Shown: positions 35,780 to 46,729 of the stretch, one piece after another | Numbering within the stretch: position 1 is the first letter of the stretch | Layout: each line of letters starts with the position of its first letter | Origin: Deinococcus planocerae | Lineage (GTDB): Bacteria; Deinococcota; Deinococci; Deinococcales; Deinococcaceae | Length of the DNA: 64,000 nt | Assembly (NCBI RefSeq): GCF_002869765.1 | Contig: NZ_PNOR01000008.1 | Span: 61,404 to 125,403, forward strand | Reading direction: 5' to 3' | Notes under the pieces: generated by a model | Seen by the model: only the letters and a program-made list of their open reading frames with translations | What the model was told of the DNA's origin: nothing | Databases searched by the model: none | Made by a program: the position numbers and the translations under genes

Positions 35780-36262
35780 TCAGCCGCTCGCGTCCGCCCC
35801 CATCGCCTCCCCGATCCCCTCTGGAAGCTCGCCCGCCACCCGCTCCAGCGTCCGCGCGGCGGCGGCGCGGGCCATCTTCTCGAAGGCGGCGCCGCCCCAG
35901 CCCTCCGCCTGCGGGGTGTGGAGGTGCGCGCGAAAGTGGAACTCGAAGGCGACCACACCCGCCCCGTCCACGCTGGCCTGCCCGGCGACCTCGACCCAGG
36001 CGCGCTCGCCGCTGAGGGGTTGTGGGACGAGGACCGCGCCGTCCGGGGTAACGTTCAGGAGGCTTCGGAAGGGCAGGTCCACCTCTCCGAGAACGGGCAC
36101 GGGGACGACGAGTTCGCCCGTGACGCACTCGGTGTTGCCCAGCAGGGCGCGCAGGAAGCGCACACGGGCGAGGGCCACCCCGGCGTCGCGCACGAAGGCG
36201 AGGGCCGCCTCCCGTCCCTGCGGGTGGGGGAGGGTGAACCGCTGCTCGGCCTCGATCACCAC
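35780..36262 (-). CDS. Conserved Deinococcus hypothetical protein (probably DUF3809)
   Basis: A 160-residue soluble protein without recognisable catalytic motif. RFTLPHPQGREAALAFVRDA, then LGNTECVTGELVVPVPVLGE, then VEVAGQASVDGAGVVAFEFH are conserved-looking beta-rich segments; the C-terminus is a helical tail. The look and length match what I recall as DUF3809, described mainly from Deinococcus, but I could not check. It ends 7 nt downstream of a gene of the same kind (36270-36539), so the two form an operon. Confidence 0.7.
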   Translation of the reverse strand: MVIEAEQRFTLPHPQGREAALAFVRDAGVALARVRFLRALLGNTECVTGELVVPVPVLGEVDLPFRSLLNVTPDGAVLVPQPLSGERAWVEVAGQASVDGAGVVAFEFHFRAHLHTPQAEGWGGAAFEKMARAAAARTLERVAGELPEGIGEAMGADASG

Positions 36263-36269
36263 CGGCGGA

Positions 36270-36539
<270 letters not shown>

Positions 36540-36564
36540 GGGCGCATTGTACGTGCGGGCCGGT

Positions 36565-36582
36565 GTACTACAGTCGTAGTAC
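36565..36582. promoter_or_regulatory. Palindromic operator GTACTAC-AGTC-GTAGTAC
   Basis: A perfect 7-bp inverted repeat with a 4-nt centre between two divergent genes. It overlaps a plus-strand promoter (TTGTAC at 36547, 16 nt, TACAGT at 36569). It is a likely repressor or activator site, and the cognate protein is unknown. Confidence 0.55.
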
Positions 36583-36591
36583 AAAGGGGGA

Positions 36592-36855
36592 ATGACCCCC
36601 GCCACCCCCCCCTCCTGGCGCGAGATCGAGACCCGCGTCGGCCTCGACAACCTTCCCGCCTTCCACCGTGCCTTCCTGACCTGGAGAGGAGTGGAGGGCA
36701 CCGCCGAGATGCCCCTGCGCCGCGCCCAGCAGCGCGTCGAGGCCGAACTCAACCGCCTGGTGCGGGAGGGAGGGGCGCAGAAGCAGGGGGACGACTGGAC
36801 GCTCGCCCCGGGTGCTCTCGACGGCTTCGAGGCAGCGCGGCCCTATCTGGGCTGA
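36592..36855 (+). CDS. Small hypothetical protein
   Basis: An 87-residue protein, mostly helical and positively charged in the middle (MPLRRAQQRVEAELNRLVRE), with a WREIETRVGLDNLPAFHRAF start. I do not recognise the family; it may bind nucleic acid. It lies behind the palindromic operator. AGGGGG precedes the ATG by 1-2 nt. Its 3' end overlaps the sirtuin gene by 13 nt on the other strand. Confidence 0.62.
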   Translation: MTPATPPSWREIETRVGLDNLPAFHRAFLTWRGVEGTAEMPLRRAQQRVEAELNRLVREGGAQKQGDDWTLAPGALDGFEAARPYLG

Positions 36856-37595
36856 CCTGTCTCCAGCAGCGCCGCCAGCCCCCGCGAGGCTATGTCGCGG
36901 ACGCTGAAACTCAGGTACGGGGTCAGTTCGGTTTCCTCCGGGTTGACCTCGATCACCACCGCGCCCGCCTCCCGCGCTTCCAGGGCCAGGCCCGCCGCCG
37001 GGTACACCACGCCGCTCGTGCCGACGATCAGGGCGACCTCGGCCTCCCGGAAGGCGTGCCCGGCAGCCTCCAGCGCGTCTTCCGGCAGGTACTCGCCGAA
37101 CCACACGATGTTGGGGCGCATCCGCGAGCCGCAGACGGGGCAGCTCGGCGGCGGGGTGAAGTCCTCCGGGGCGGGCAGCGGCCTGACCGTGCCGCACACC
37201 TCACAGCGGGCGGTGGTGAGGTTGCCGTGGAGTTCCACCAGCCGCCCGCCGTTCGCCCCGCTTCCCGCCCGGGCGTGCAGGCCGTCCACATTCTGGGTCG
37301 CCAGGAAAAAGCCCGCGCCCTTTTCCCGCTCCAACCCGGCCAGGAGGAGGTGCGTCGAATTGGGCTGGGCGCGCGTCACGTCGGCGTAGCGGCCCGCGTA
37401 CCACTGCCAGACCGTCTCGGGATCGCGGCGGTACGCGCCCGGGCTGGCGAGGTCTTCGGGACGAAAGCGCGCCCAGTGCCCCGTCTGCGCGTCGCGGAAG
37501 GTGGGGATGCCGCTCTCGGCGCTCACGCCCGCGCCGGTCAGGACGGCCACCCGACGGGCGGAGCGGAGGGCGGCCTGGGCATCGGCGAGGTTCAT
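36843..37595 (-). CDS. Sir2-type NAD-dependent protein deacylase
   Basis: A 250-residue sirtuin. The NAD pocket is VAVLTGAGVSAESGIPTFRD, the catalytic histidine region is ATQNVDGLHARAGSG with LVELHGN, and the zinc finger has Cys pairs CEVCG and CPVCG. NIVWFGEYLP precedes the next NAD-binding loop (LIVGTSGVVYPAAG). GxVVYPAA-type loops are also found in the CobB class that removes acyl groups. TACCCT lies 6 nt before the ATG. Acetyl-CoA synthetase (acs in this window) is a classic target in other bacteria, but that is inference. Confidence 0.93.
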   Translation of the reverse strand: MNLADAQAALRSARRVAVLTGAGVSAESGIPTFRDAQTGHWARFRPEDLASPGAYRRDPETVWQWYAGRYADVTRAQPNSTHLLLAGLEREKGAGFFLATQNVDGLHARAGSGANGGRLVELHGNLTTARCEVCGTVRPLPAPEDFTPPPSCPVCGSRMRPNIVWFGEYLPEDALEAAGHAFREAEVALIVGTSGVVYPAAGLALEAREAGAVVIEVNPEETELTPYLSFSVRDIASRGLAALLETGQPR

Positions 37596-37664
37596 GGGGA
37601 GAGGGTAACGCAAGAGGCGACCGCTTTCAGACAGAGAGCTGTCTTTCTGTCGTACAATACCTGT

Positions 37665-37943
37665 ATGCAAACGACCCTCCGGCTGGACGACGACTTGCAC
37701 CGCCGGGCCAAGATGGAGGCCGCTCGGCGGGGCATCACGCTCACGCAACTTGTGGAGGAGGGGTTGCGTGCACAGCTTGAGGCGAGTGCGGCGGGGTCAC
37801 GCCCGCCTGTCGTTCTGCCCACTTTCGATTCCGGCCTCTCCTTCAACTTCACGGCGCAGGAGATCAAGGCGATGATGAACGACGACAGCGAACAACTTGC
37901 CCGGCTGGGTCTGACTCCCGAAGCGGCGAGTCCGAAGAAATGA
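37665..37943 (+). CDS. VapB-type ribbon-helix-helix antitoxin
   Basis: A 92-residue protein. The first 45 residues form an RHH/CopG-type DNA-binding fold (MQTTLRLDDDLHRRAKMEAA, then RRGITLTQLVEEGLRAQLE), and the flexible tail would bind and neutralise the toxin. The stop overlaps the PIN toxin start (ATGA). TACAAT lies 6 nt before the ATG, a leaderless start, and GACAGAGAGCTGTC (37630-37643) upstream is a near-perfect inverted repeat that could be the operator. VapB proteins repress their own operon. Confidence 0.85.
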   Translation: MQTTLRLDDDLHRRAKMEAARRGITLTQLVEEGLRAQLEASAAGSRPPVVLPTFDSGLSFNFTAQEIKAMMNDDSEQLARLGLTPEAASPKK

Positions 37944-38368
37944 GCTATCTGCTCGACGCCAACTTGCTGCTCAACGCGTTCCGTCGGGATGCTCCAGCCC
38001 ACGCGGCAAGTTACGGGTGGCTCACGCGGACCCTTCAGGAGGGCGAGGCCGTCTGGACGACCAGCGTCAACGAGCTTGCCCTCCTGCGGATCGCTACCCT
38101 CGCCGCCCTGGGACCCCTGGCAGCCTCACCGGAACGTGTCTTCGAGTTCCTCGCCGCCCTGCACGCCCAACCCAACTACCGCCACCTCGAACTCGGCAAG
38201 CCGGGGTTGGGCCGCTGGCGGCAACTCACCCTCGACCTGGAGCTGCGCGGCAACGACCTCAACGACGCCTCCCTCGCCGCCCTCGCGCTGGAGCATCGGC
38301 TGACGCTGGTGACGGCGGATCAGGGCTTCACGCGCTTCCCGGGGCTGCGGGTGTTCACGCCCACCTGA
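37940..38368 (+). CDS. PIN-domain VapC-type ribonuclease toxin
   Basis: A 142-residue PIN nuclease. The acidic active site is visible: Asp6 in LLDANLLLNAF, a glutamate near residue 43 (SVNELALLRI), Asp near residue 107 (DLNDASLAALALEH) and Asp near residue 124 (LVTADQGFTRF). VapC toxins cut tRNA or rRNA. Translation is coupled to the antitoxin gene upstream. The pair is complete and intact. An RNA-processing enzyme (KptA) lies convergent downstream. No other TA locus is seen in this window. Confidence 0.88.
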   Translation: MSYLLDANLLLNAFRRDAPAHAASYGWLTRTLQEGEAVWTTSVNELALLRIATLAALGPLAASPERVFEFLAALHAQPNYRHLELGKPGLGRWRQLTLDLELRGNDLNDASLAALALEHRLTLVTADQGFTRFPGLRVFTPT

Positions 38369-38376
38369 GTCAGCCT

Positions 38377-38895
38377 TCAGCCCGGAAACGACAGAAACTC
38401 CGGCGGCACCGCCTCCACCAGCCACACCCCGTTTTCGGAGAGGTAAAAGACGTGCCCGGCCCCGTGCATGTCCCCGGCCCGCACGGTGAGCACGACCGGC
38501 CTCCCACGCCGCGCCCCCACCCGCCGGGCGGTCTCCGGGTCGGGCGAGAGGTGGACGTGGTGGCGGGACATGCGCCGCAGCCCCTCGCGGCGGATGGCGG
38601 GCAGGGCCTCCGGGTGGGTGCCGTGGTACAGCACGGGGGGCGGCGGGGTGGGCGTCAGCTTCAGATCGACGGGGACGCTGTGCCCCTGGTTGGCCCGGAT
38701 GCGCTCCCCCTCCAGCGTGAAGCGCCGCTTGTCGTTCGTGCGGACCACCCGTTCGAGTCCCTCGCGCGAGATGCGGAGATGGCGGAGGACGGCCTCGACG
38801 GGCAGCCACCCGCCCGGTTCGAGGGGTACGCCCGCCTCGTGGGGCGCGTGGCGCAGGAGGTAGGAGAGACGGCGGGAGAGGCGTTCGTCGGTCAT
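38377..38895 (-). CDS. kptA: RNA 2'-phosphotransferase (Tpt1/KptA)
   Basis: A 172-residue enzyme that moves a 2'-phosphate from RNA to NAD. RLSRRLSYLLRHAPHEAGVP is the N-terminal motif with the conserved Arg and His. VVRTNDKRRFTLEGERIRAN is the second block, and LYHGTHPEALPAIRREGLRR and RHHVHLSPDP form the NAD and phosphate site. The family acts in yeast tRNA splicing; in bacteria its substrate is unclear. I chose the ATG at 38895 because the family core begins there; an in-frame ATG 36 nt upstream is less likely. Convergent to vapC. Confidence 0.9.
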   Translation of the reverse strand: MTDERLSRRLSYLLRHAPHEAGVPLEPGGWLPVEAVLRHLRISREGLERVVRTNDKRRFTLEGERIRANQGHSVPVDLKLTPTPPPPVLYHGTHPEALPAIRREGLRRMSRHHVHLSPDPETARRVGARRGRPVVLTVRAGDMHGAGHVFYLSENGVWLVEAVPPEFLSFPG

Positions 38896-38943
38896 GCCCC
38901 CATCTTCCACCGCCTCCGCTCTCCCGGACATGGGCGCGGTGGC

Positions 38944-40127
<1,184 letters not shown>

Positions 40128-40131
<4 letters not shown>

Positions 40132-40784
40132 CGGGCCACCTCCCCACCCGGGCGGGCAGTCTCCCAGTCCCGCATCAGGATCAGCCGCTCGACGTACTTC
40201 GCCATCTGGTCGGCCTCCAGGTTGACCCGGGTGCCGGGCCGCCACTCGCGCAGGGTGGTGACCTCCAGCGTGTGCGGCACCAGCCAGAGCGTGAACTCGT
40301 CGGGGGCGAGGTCGGCGCGGCTGCCCCCCGGCCCGCCCACGTCCACCACGGTCAGGCTCACGCCGTCCACGGTGACGCTGCCCTTTGGGACCAGAAACCT
40401 GGCGAGGTGCCGGGGCGCGCGCACCCGCATGGTGAAGGCGCCCGGTTCTTCGCGGACCTCCAGCACCTCGGCCACGCCGTCCACGTGCCCGCTCACGACG
40501 TGGCCGCCGAAGCGGGCGGAGGCGCTCATGGCCCGCTCCAGGTTCACGCTCGCGCCCTCCTGCCAGCGCGGGGCCGTCTTGCTCACCGTCTCATGCGAGA
40601 GGTCCACGGTGAAGGTCGTGTCGTCCCAGCCTGTGACGGTCAGGCAGGTGCCGCTCACGGCGATGCTCTCGCCGAGTTCGAGGTCGGGCCACAGCCGCGC
40701 GGGGGCGATGCCCAGGGTGAGGTTGCCGTTTTGCTCGGTGGCGCGCGTCACGCGACCCACCTGTTCGACGATTCCGGTAAACAT
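40128..40784 (-). CDS. ribE: Riboflavin synthase alpha chain
   Basis: A 218-residue protein with two lumazine-binding repeats. [15 protein letters not shown] starts the first, and [18 protein letters not shown] with [20 protein letters not shown] is typical. The second repeat has [14 protein letters not shown] and [16 protein letters not shown]. It forms riboflavin from two 6,7-dimethyl-8-ribityllumazines. It lies between ribD and ribBA and overlaps the latter. The enzyme name is RibE here; some genomes call it RibC or RisA. Confidence 0.95.
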
Positions 40785-40808
40785 GGGGATACCTCCGGGA
40801 AGGGGACT

Positions 40809-41861
<1,053 letters not shown>

Positions 41862-41938
41862 GTCCTGAGCCCTGTTCGGCCCATTTGCCTCATGCATACG
41901 CTGTCGCCGCCCGCTGGGGTGCGGGTGTCGGCATCCTC

Positions 41939-42116
41939 CTTCTTCCATCCGGACTGTCCCGTCGGCACTCGGCACGTTGGCGTGCCTGTGCTTCTGGCAA
42001 ACCGTCGGCCCCGGAGTCTCACCGAGTCGGGCCTGCGCGTGGTGCGGTTTGCGCGGGCTTCGCGGGCTGACCGGCTAGGCGCCGGATCACCGCCGGTGGG
42101 GAATCTCACCCCGCCC
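41939..42116 (-). promoter_or_regulatory. FMN riboswitch (RFN element)
   Basis: On the minus strand the conserved parts occur in order: GATTCCCCACCGGCGGTGATC, AGCCCGCGAAGCCCGCG, GACTCGGTGAGACTCCGG, GCCGACGG and ACAGTCCGGATGGAAGAAGG. It controls ribD-ribE-ribBA. No U-tract terminator lies between it and ribD, so translational control is likely. Confidence 0.95.
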
Positions 42117-42208
42117 CGAAAGAGGTGGCCCGCCCGGAAGGAGGGCCAGGGCGATGCTAGCGCGGGGGCAGGAAGAGAAGTGGGCGGGACCTCACGCCGG
42201 GCGCGGGC

Positions 42209-42239
42209 TTGACCCTGCCCTAGGGGCAGCCCCCACACT
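42209..42239 (+). promoter_or_regulatory. MerR-type promoter with 19-nt spacer
   Basis: TTGACC and CACACT are 19 nt apart, a distance typical of MerR-activated promoters. The spacer carries CTGCCC-TAG-GGGCAG, a perfect dyad on the expected site. It precedes a MerR-family gene, so autoregulation by DNA twisting is the natural reading. Confidence 0.7.
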
Positions 42240-42279
42240 GGCCCTACCTCCGGAGGCTGCACCACTGAAAGAGGGCGTC

Positions 42280-43125
42280 ATGACGGACACCAGACCACCC
42301 CTCCTCACCACCGGCGCGTTCTCGCGCGCCTCACGTCTGAGCCTCAAAGCGCTGCGGCTCTACGACGAACTCGGGTTGCTGCCGCCCGAGCGGGTCGAGG
42401 AGGCCAGCGGCTACCGCTACTACACCGCCGAGCAGGTGGAGACGGCCCGCTTGATCGCCCTGCTGCGCGTGATCGAGATGCCCCTGGTGGACATCCGGGC
42501 CCTGCTGGAGGCGCCGCCAGAAGAACGGGCCCACCTGGTCGAGACACACTGGGCCGCCGCGCAGGGGCTTCACACCCGGCGCGCTGCCGTGGCCCGCCAC
42601 CTGATCCACACCCTGAGAGGAGACCCCATGCCCCGCAGCTACGAAGTTCAGCGCCGCGACGTGCCTGCCCAGACGGTCGTGACCACCCGGCGGCGCCTGT
42701 TCCTGCCCGACCTCAGCGCCTACATCGGCTCCTCCATCGACCGCCTGTACGCCGAGGTGCGCGCCCAGGGGGCCGAACCCGCGGGAGCACCCATCGTGAT
42801 CTACCACGGCGAGGTGGGCGTCGACTCCGACGGCCCGGTCGAGGTGTGCGTGCCCTACACTGGGACCCTGCGTCCCTCCGGCGACCTCTCCCTGCGCGAG
42901 GAAAGAGCCCACACGGAAGCGTTCGTGACCGTTCGCAAGGCCGACTTCGAGTACCACGAGCTGATGGCGGCCTACGATGCGGTGGACAGGTACGCCCGCG
43001 CTCACGGCACCCGAAACGGCCTGTCCGTCCGCGAGGTCTACCCCTATGACTGGGAGGGGGCGGGCCCGGACGACCCGGCGGGTGAGGTCGCCTGCCCCTT
43101 CCACCCCGCCGAGGTGCCCGCCTGA
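42280..43125 (+). CDS. MerR family regulator with GyrI-like ligand domain
   Basis: A 281-residue regulator. Residues 9 to 80 are a MerR winged helix (LLTTGAFSRASRLSLKALRL, then YDELGLLPPERVEEASGYRY). After a dimerising helix, residues 125 to 275 form a GyrI-like domain (YEVQRRDVPAQTVVTTRRRL, then FEYHELMAAYDAVDRYARAH) like that of BmrR, which binds multidrug-type ligands. A drug or redox signal is likely, the ligand is unknown. It is behind a promoter with a 19-nt spacer and a dyad. The PaaI-type thioesterase follows with its own -10 box. Confidence 0.9.
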   Translation: MTDTRPPLLTTGAFSRASRLSLKALRLYDELGLLPPERVEEASGYRYYTAEQVETARLIALLRVIEMPLVDIRALLEAPPEERAHLVETHWAAAQGLHTRRAAVARHLIHTLRGDPMPRSYEVQRRDVPAQTVVTTRRRLFLPDLSAYIGSSIDRLYAEVRAQGAEPAGAPIVIYHGEVGVDSDGPVEVCVPYTGTLRPSGDLSLREERAHTEAFVTVRKADFEYHELMAAYDAVDRYARAHGTRNGLSVREVYPYDWEGAGPDDPAGEVACPFHPAEVPA

Positions 43126-43150
43126 GCGCCCCGTCCCCTACCCTGGGACC

Positions 43151-43522
43151 ATGAGCTATGCCGACTTCCTGGGCATGACCGTGCGCGAGGCCACCCCTGG
43201 GCGCACGGTCGTCGCCCTGACCGTCACCCCCGGCGGCCTGAACATGCACGGCACCGCGCACGGCGGTCTGCTCTTCAGCCTCGCCGACGAGGCCTTCGCC
43301 GTCATCAGCAACCTGGAAGCGCAGGCGGTGGCCGTCGAGACCCACCTGAGTTTCTTTCGCCCCGCCCGCGTCGGAGACGAACTCGTCGCGGTCGCCACCC
43401 CCGAACGGGTGGGCCGCACCCTCGCCACCTACCGGGTGGAGGTCCGGCGCGGCGGGGAAGGGGAGGTGCTGGCGCTGTTCCTCGGTACGGTGGCGCGGTG
43501 GGGGCAGGGGGAACCAAGCTAA
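43151..43522 (+). CDS. PaaI-type hotdog thioesterase
   Basis: A 123-residue hotdog-fold acyl-CoA thioesterase. LNMHGTAHGGLLFSLADEAF, then VAVETHLSFFRPARVGDELV are close to PaaI (phenylacetate pathway), where the HGG and D residues shape the active site. It may remove side products such as hydroxyphenylacetyl-CoA. No paa gene is near. TACCCT lies 6 nt before the ATG (leaderless). Its stop overlaps the 3' end of the convergent nuclease gene by 4 nt. Confidence 0.87.
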   Translation: MSYADFLGMTVREATPGRTVVALTVTPGGLNMHGTAHGGLLFSLADEAFAVISNLEAQAVAVETHLSFFRPARVGDELVAVATPERVGRTLATYRVEVRRGGEGEVLALFLGTVARWGQGEPS

Positions 43523-44559
43523 TGTTTAGGGCGGTAATCTTGGGCAGATCGCCCTTTAGCGTCTTTCCAGACATCCCACCCATTGACGGAGTTGGCAGAA
43601 ACCATAGCAGCGGCGTCCGATGGCGTCTCAAAATCGTAGGGCTGAACAAATTCAAACCGCGCATCGTCCAATTGCTTTAGAATCCCGTCCTTAACCATCT
43701 GTTCTCGACGAGCGTTAAAGTTAGGCCAGGGGGTATCGCGCGAAAGGCACTGGCTTCCTGGTTGCATTCGCCAGATGCTCTTACCCGTTGACTGGTGGAG
43801 AAAGACAACATGTGCCTCGCATTTTCGAGTCCGGTAGGTGAAAAGAAAGCTCTTAGACATCGGTTTGGGGGTAGGTAGCGGATCGGACTTGTCCAATAGC
43901 ACATCCCGCTCAGCCTCGGTGATCCGGCCCATCTGCACAGCGGCGGCGGCGGCTTTCTCAAAGGTAGCGATGCTGAACTCTTCCTGCGTAGCTTCCACCA
44001 CCGGACGCTTTTCCTTGTGGATACGTGCCTCGTCGCGGCGCTGCCGCTGACGCTCGCCGACGACCTGCACAGCTTTTGCAAAGGCGTCCGCCTGCCAAGT
44101 CGCCACGTCCAGCAGCGTGGCGAGGTCGTCGGCGAAGGTGTCCCCCTTCTGTGCGAGTTCGACCCGCAGGGCGACCCGTGCTTCCCATTTGCCCGGCAGA
44201 TGCTCGTCGATGACGATCCAGACCCGGCCATTGGTCACGATGGCCCAGCGCGTGCCCTCGTTGACAGCGTAGGTGGCGGCCTGCTGGAACTGCACTGCGC
44301 CCAGGGTGATGCCCATTCCCTTGATCTCCAGCGCGAATTTGCCCTTGCCCGCGCGAATCAGAAAATCCGGGAATTTGCCGGTGTCGTTCTTTTCTTCCGG
44401 CACAACCTCCGCCGGATTCCAGATGTCGAAGCCCGCCGCTTGGAGCAGCCGCAGCACGATGGTTTGCCGAACCACTGCCTCACCCGGGTTGGGCGAAGTT
44501 GAAAGCCAGCCTTGGATGTCGCTTACAGCGTCCCGCACGCGTTCTGTCGGGGTCGGCAT
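43519..44559 (-). CDS. Solitary HsdR_N nuclease fused to DUF4357
   Basis: A 346-residue protein. Residues 20 to 150 look like the N-terminal nuclease domain of type I restriction HsdR or of TIGR00348-like proteins: AVVRQTIVLRLLQAAGFDIW, then VVPEEKNDTGKFPDFLI and KGKFALEIKGMG supply the PD-(D/E)xK residues. A helical, lysine- and arginine-rich middle follows. The last 100 residues resemble DUF4357 (DTPWPNFNARREQMVKDG, then NSVNGWDVWKDA). No methylase or helicase is present. GC content is clearly lower than in flanking genes, so it was probably acquired. TAGACT lies 9 nt before the ATG. It is divergent from ddrB across the radiation response motif. Confidence 0.78.
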   Translation of the reverse strand: MPTPTERVRDAVSDIQGWLSTSPNPGEAVVRQTIVLRLLQAAGFDIWNPAEVVPEEKNDTGKFPDFLIRAGKGKFALEIKGMGITLGAVQFQQAATYAVNEGTRWAIVTNGRVWIVIDEHLPGKWEARVALRVELAQKGDTFADDLATLLDVATWQADAFAKAVQVVGERQRQRRDEARIHKEKRPVVEATQEEFSIATFEKAAAAAVQMGRITEAERDVLLDKSDPLPTPKPMSKSFLFTYRTRKCEAHVVFLHQSTGKSIWRMQPGSQCLSRDTPWPNFNARREQMVKDGILKQLDDARFEFVQPYDFETPSDAAAMVSANSVNGWDVWKDAKGRSAQDYRPKH

Positions 44560-44607
44560 CTGTCCGAGAGTCTAGCAGCGACTCACCTTGTCCTCGGCCA
44601 AAATATG

Positions 44608-44624
44608 TTATGTTATTTACGTAA
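44608..44624 (+). promoter_or_regulatory. Radiation/desiccation response motif (RDRM)
   Basis: The 17-bp TTATGTTATTTACGTAA matches the published RDRM consensus (TTATGTCATTGACATAA) at 14 of 17 positions and keeps the outer palindrome. It lies 9 nt before ddrB and overlaps its -10 region, where the DdrO repressor would bind until cleaved by IrrE/PprI after DNA damage. A -35-like TTGTCC is at 44588. Confidence 0.93.
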
Positions 44625-44633
44625 GGAGGCAGA

Positions 44634-45194
<561 letters not shown>

Positions 45195-45195
45195 G

Positions 45196-45270
45196 ACGGT
45201 CAGTGGTCTGTGGAAAGTGGTGAGTGGTCGGGGGTCTGTCCCACTGACCACTCACCACTTCCCACTTCCT
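45196..45270 (+). repeat. Dispersed inverted repeat, family A (copy 2)
   Basis: GGTCAGTGGTCTGTGGAAAG, then GTGGTGAGTGGTC and the inverse GACCACTCACCACTTCCCAC form one long inverted repeat. It shares its words with 8150-8263. It abuts the ddrB stop and supplies the 3' end of the convergent MazG-like gene. Confidence 0.65.
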
Positions 45271-45679
45271 GCTCCTCGATCACTCCCCGCACGTCGGCAG
45301 GCCGCCAGCCCTCAGGCTTGAGCTGCTTGCCGTCGGCGCGTCTGGGGCCGCCCGCCTTGCTCAGGTTGGCGCGGTGGACCTCGGCGAACACGGCGTCGGC
45401 GTCGATGCCCAGGGCGTCCAGCGCCCCGTAGGTCACGTATAGCAGGTCGGCGAGTTCGTGCGCGAGCGGCGCAAGATCGGCAGGGCAGACGGCCTCGTCC
45501 CCCTGGAGACGGGCCTCCAGCGCGCCGAACTCTTCTTCCACCTCCGCCACCTCCTCGCGGATGAGGGTGCGGCGCAGGGCGAGCAACTCCGCACCCGGCA
45601 CGGTGGGCCGCTCGGGCGAGACGAAGCCGAGGGCGCGGTGGAACTCGCGCAGGCGGGCGGCGTTCGACGTGGGTGTCAT
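45200..45679 (-). CDS. MazG-like nucleotide pyrophosphohydrolase with repeat-encoded tail
   Basis: A 159-residue protein. The all-alpha NTP pyrophosphohydrolase core has LREFHRALGFVSPERPTVPG, then LIREEVAEVEEEFGALEARL (magnesium-binding EEVxEVxxE), then LAPLAHELADLLYVTYGALD (the second acidic motif), then VHRANLSKAGGPRRADGKQL. It resembles the phage and bacterial MazG-type house-cleaning hydrolases. The natural end seems near GWRPADVRGVIEEQ; the last 18 residues and the stop codon come from the family A repeat. TAGCAT lies 7 nt before the ATG. Its 3' end faces ddrB. Confidence 0.85.
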   Translation of the reverse strand: MTPTSNAARLREFHRALGFVSPERPTVPGAELLALRRTLIREEVAEVEEEFGALEARLQGDEAVCPADLAPLAHELADLLYVTYGALDALGIDADAVFAEVHRANLSKAGGPRRADGKQLKPEGWRPADVRGVIEEQEVGSGEWSVGQTPDHSPLSTDH

Positions 45680-45725
45680 GGCGACGATGCTAACGGCGGG
45701 CGCTGCCCGTCGAGCAAATGGAGAA

Positions 45726-45803
45726 GGAGTGGGCCGCTTGATGGGCTCACTCCCTCTTTTCGGTGCGGGTGATGGGACTCGAACCCACCGGTGGCCTGCT
45801 GCT
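45726..45803 (-). tRNA. tRNA 3'-end remnant with following terminator
   Basis: On the minus strand GGTGGGTTCGAGTCCCATC ACCCGC is an intact T-arm and acceptor 3' half, followed by ACCG and a strong hairpin (GGAGTGAGCC and GGCCCACTCC, 45726-45753). The 5' half of a tRNA with matching acceptor (GCGGGTG) is not found upstream. This is a degenerated tRNA or an attachment-site copy from an integrated element, not a working gene. Confidence 0.4.
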
Positions 45804-45920
45804 GTGCCCGCTCGCACGCCCGTTGACTGGAGGTGGGCGTCTCCCTCCGGCCCCCCACGCCCAGGCCGGGCGGTGAGGTTTCCTTGGCCGAGGGGAGTAT
45901 CCCGCAGGGGCGTCAGGACT

Positions 45921-46613
<693 letters not shown>

Positions 46614-46729
46614 GGGGCGGTGGGCGCGTCCGGCGGGAGGCCGGCAAGCCTGCGGCGGGGCGGGTATCGGTGAGAGCCGAGTCTAGCGCCTCCCGGGCCG
46701 CCGGGTGTGCCTGCCGTACCCTGTCCGGG

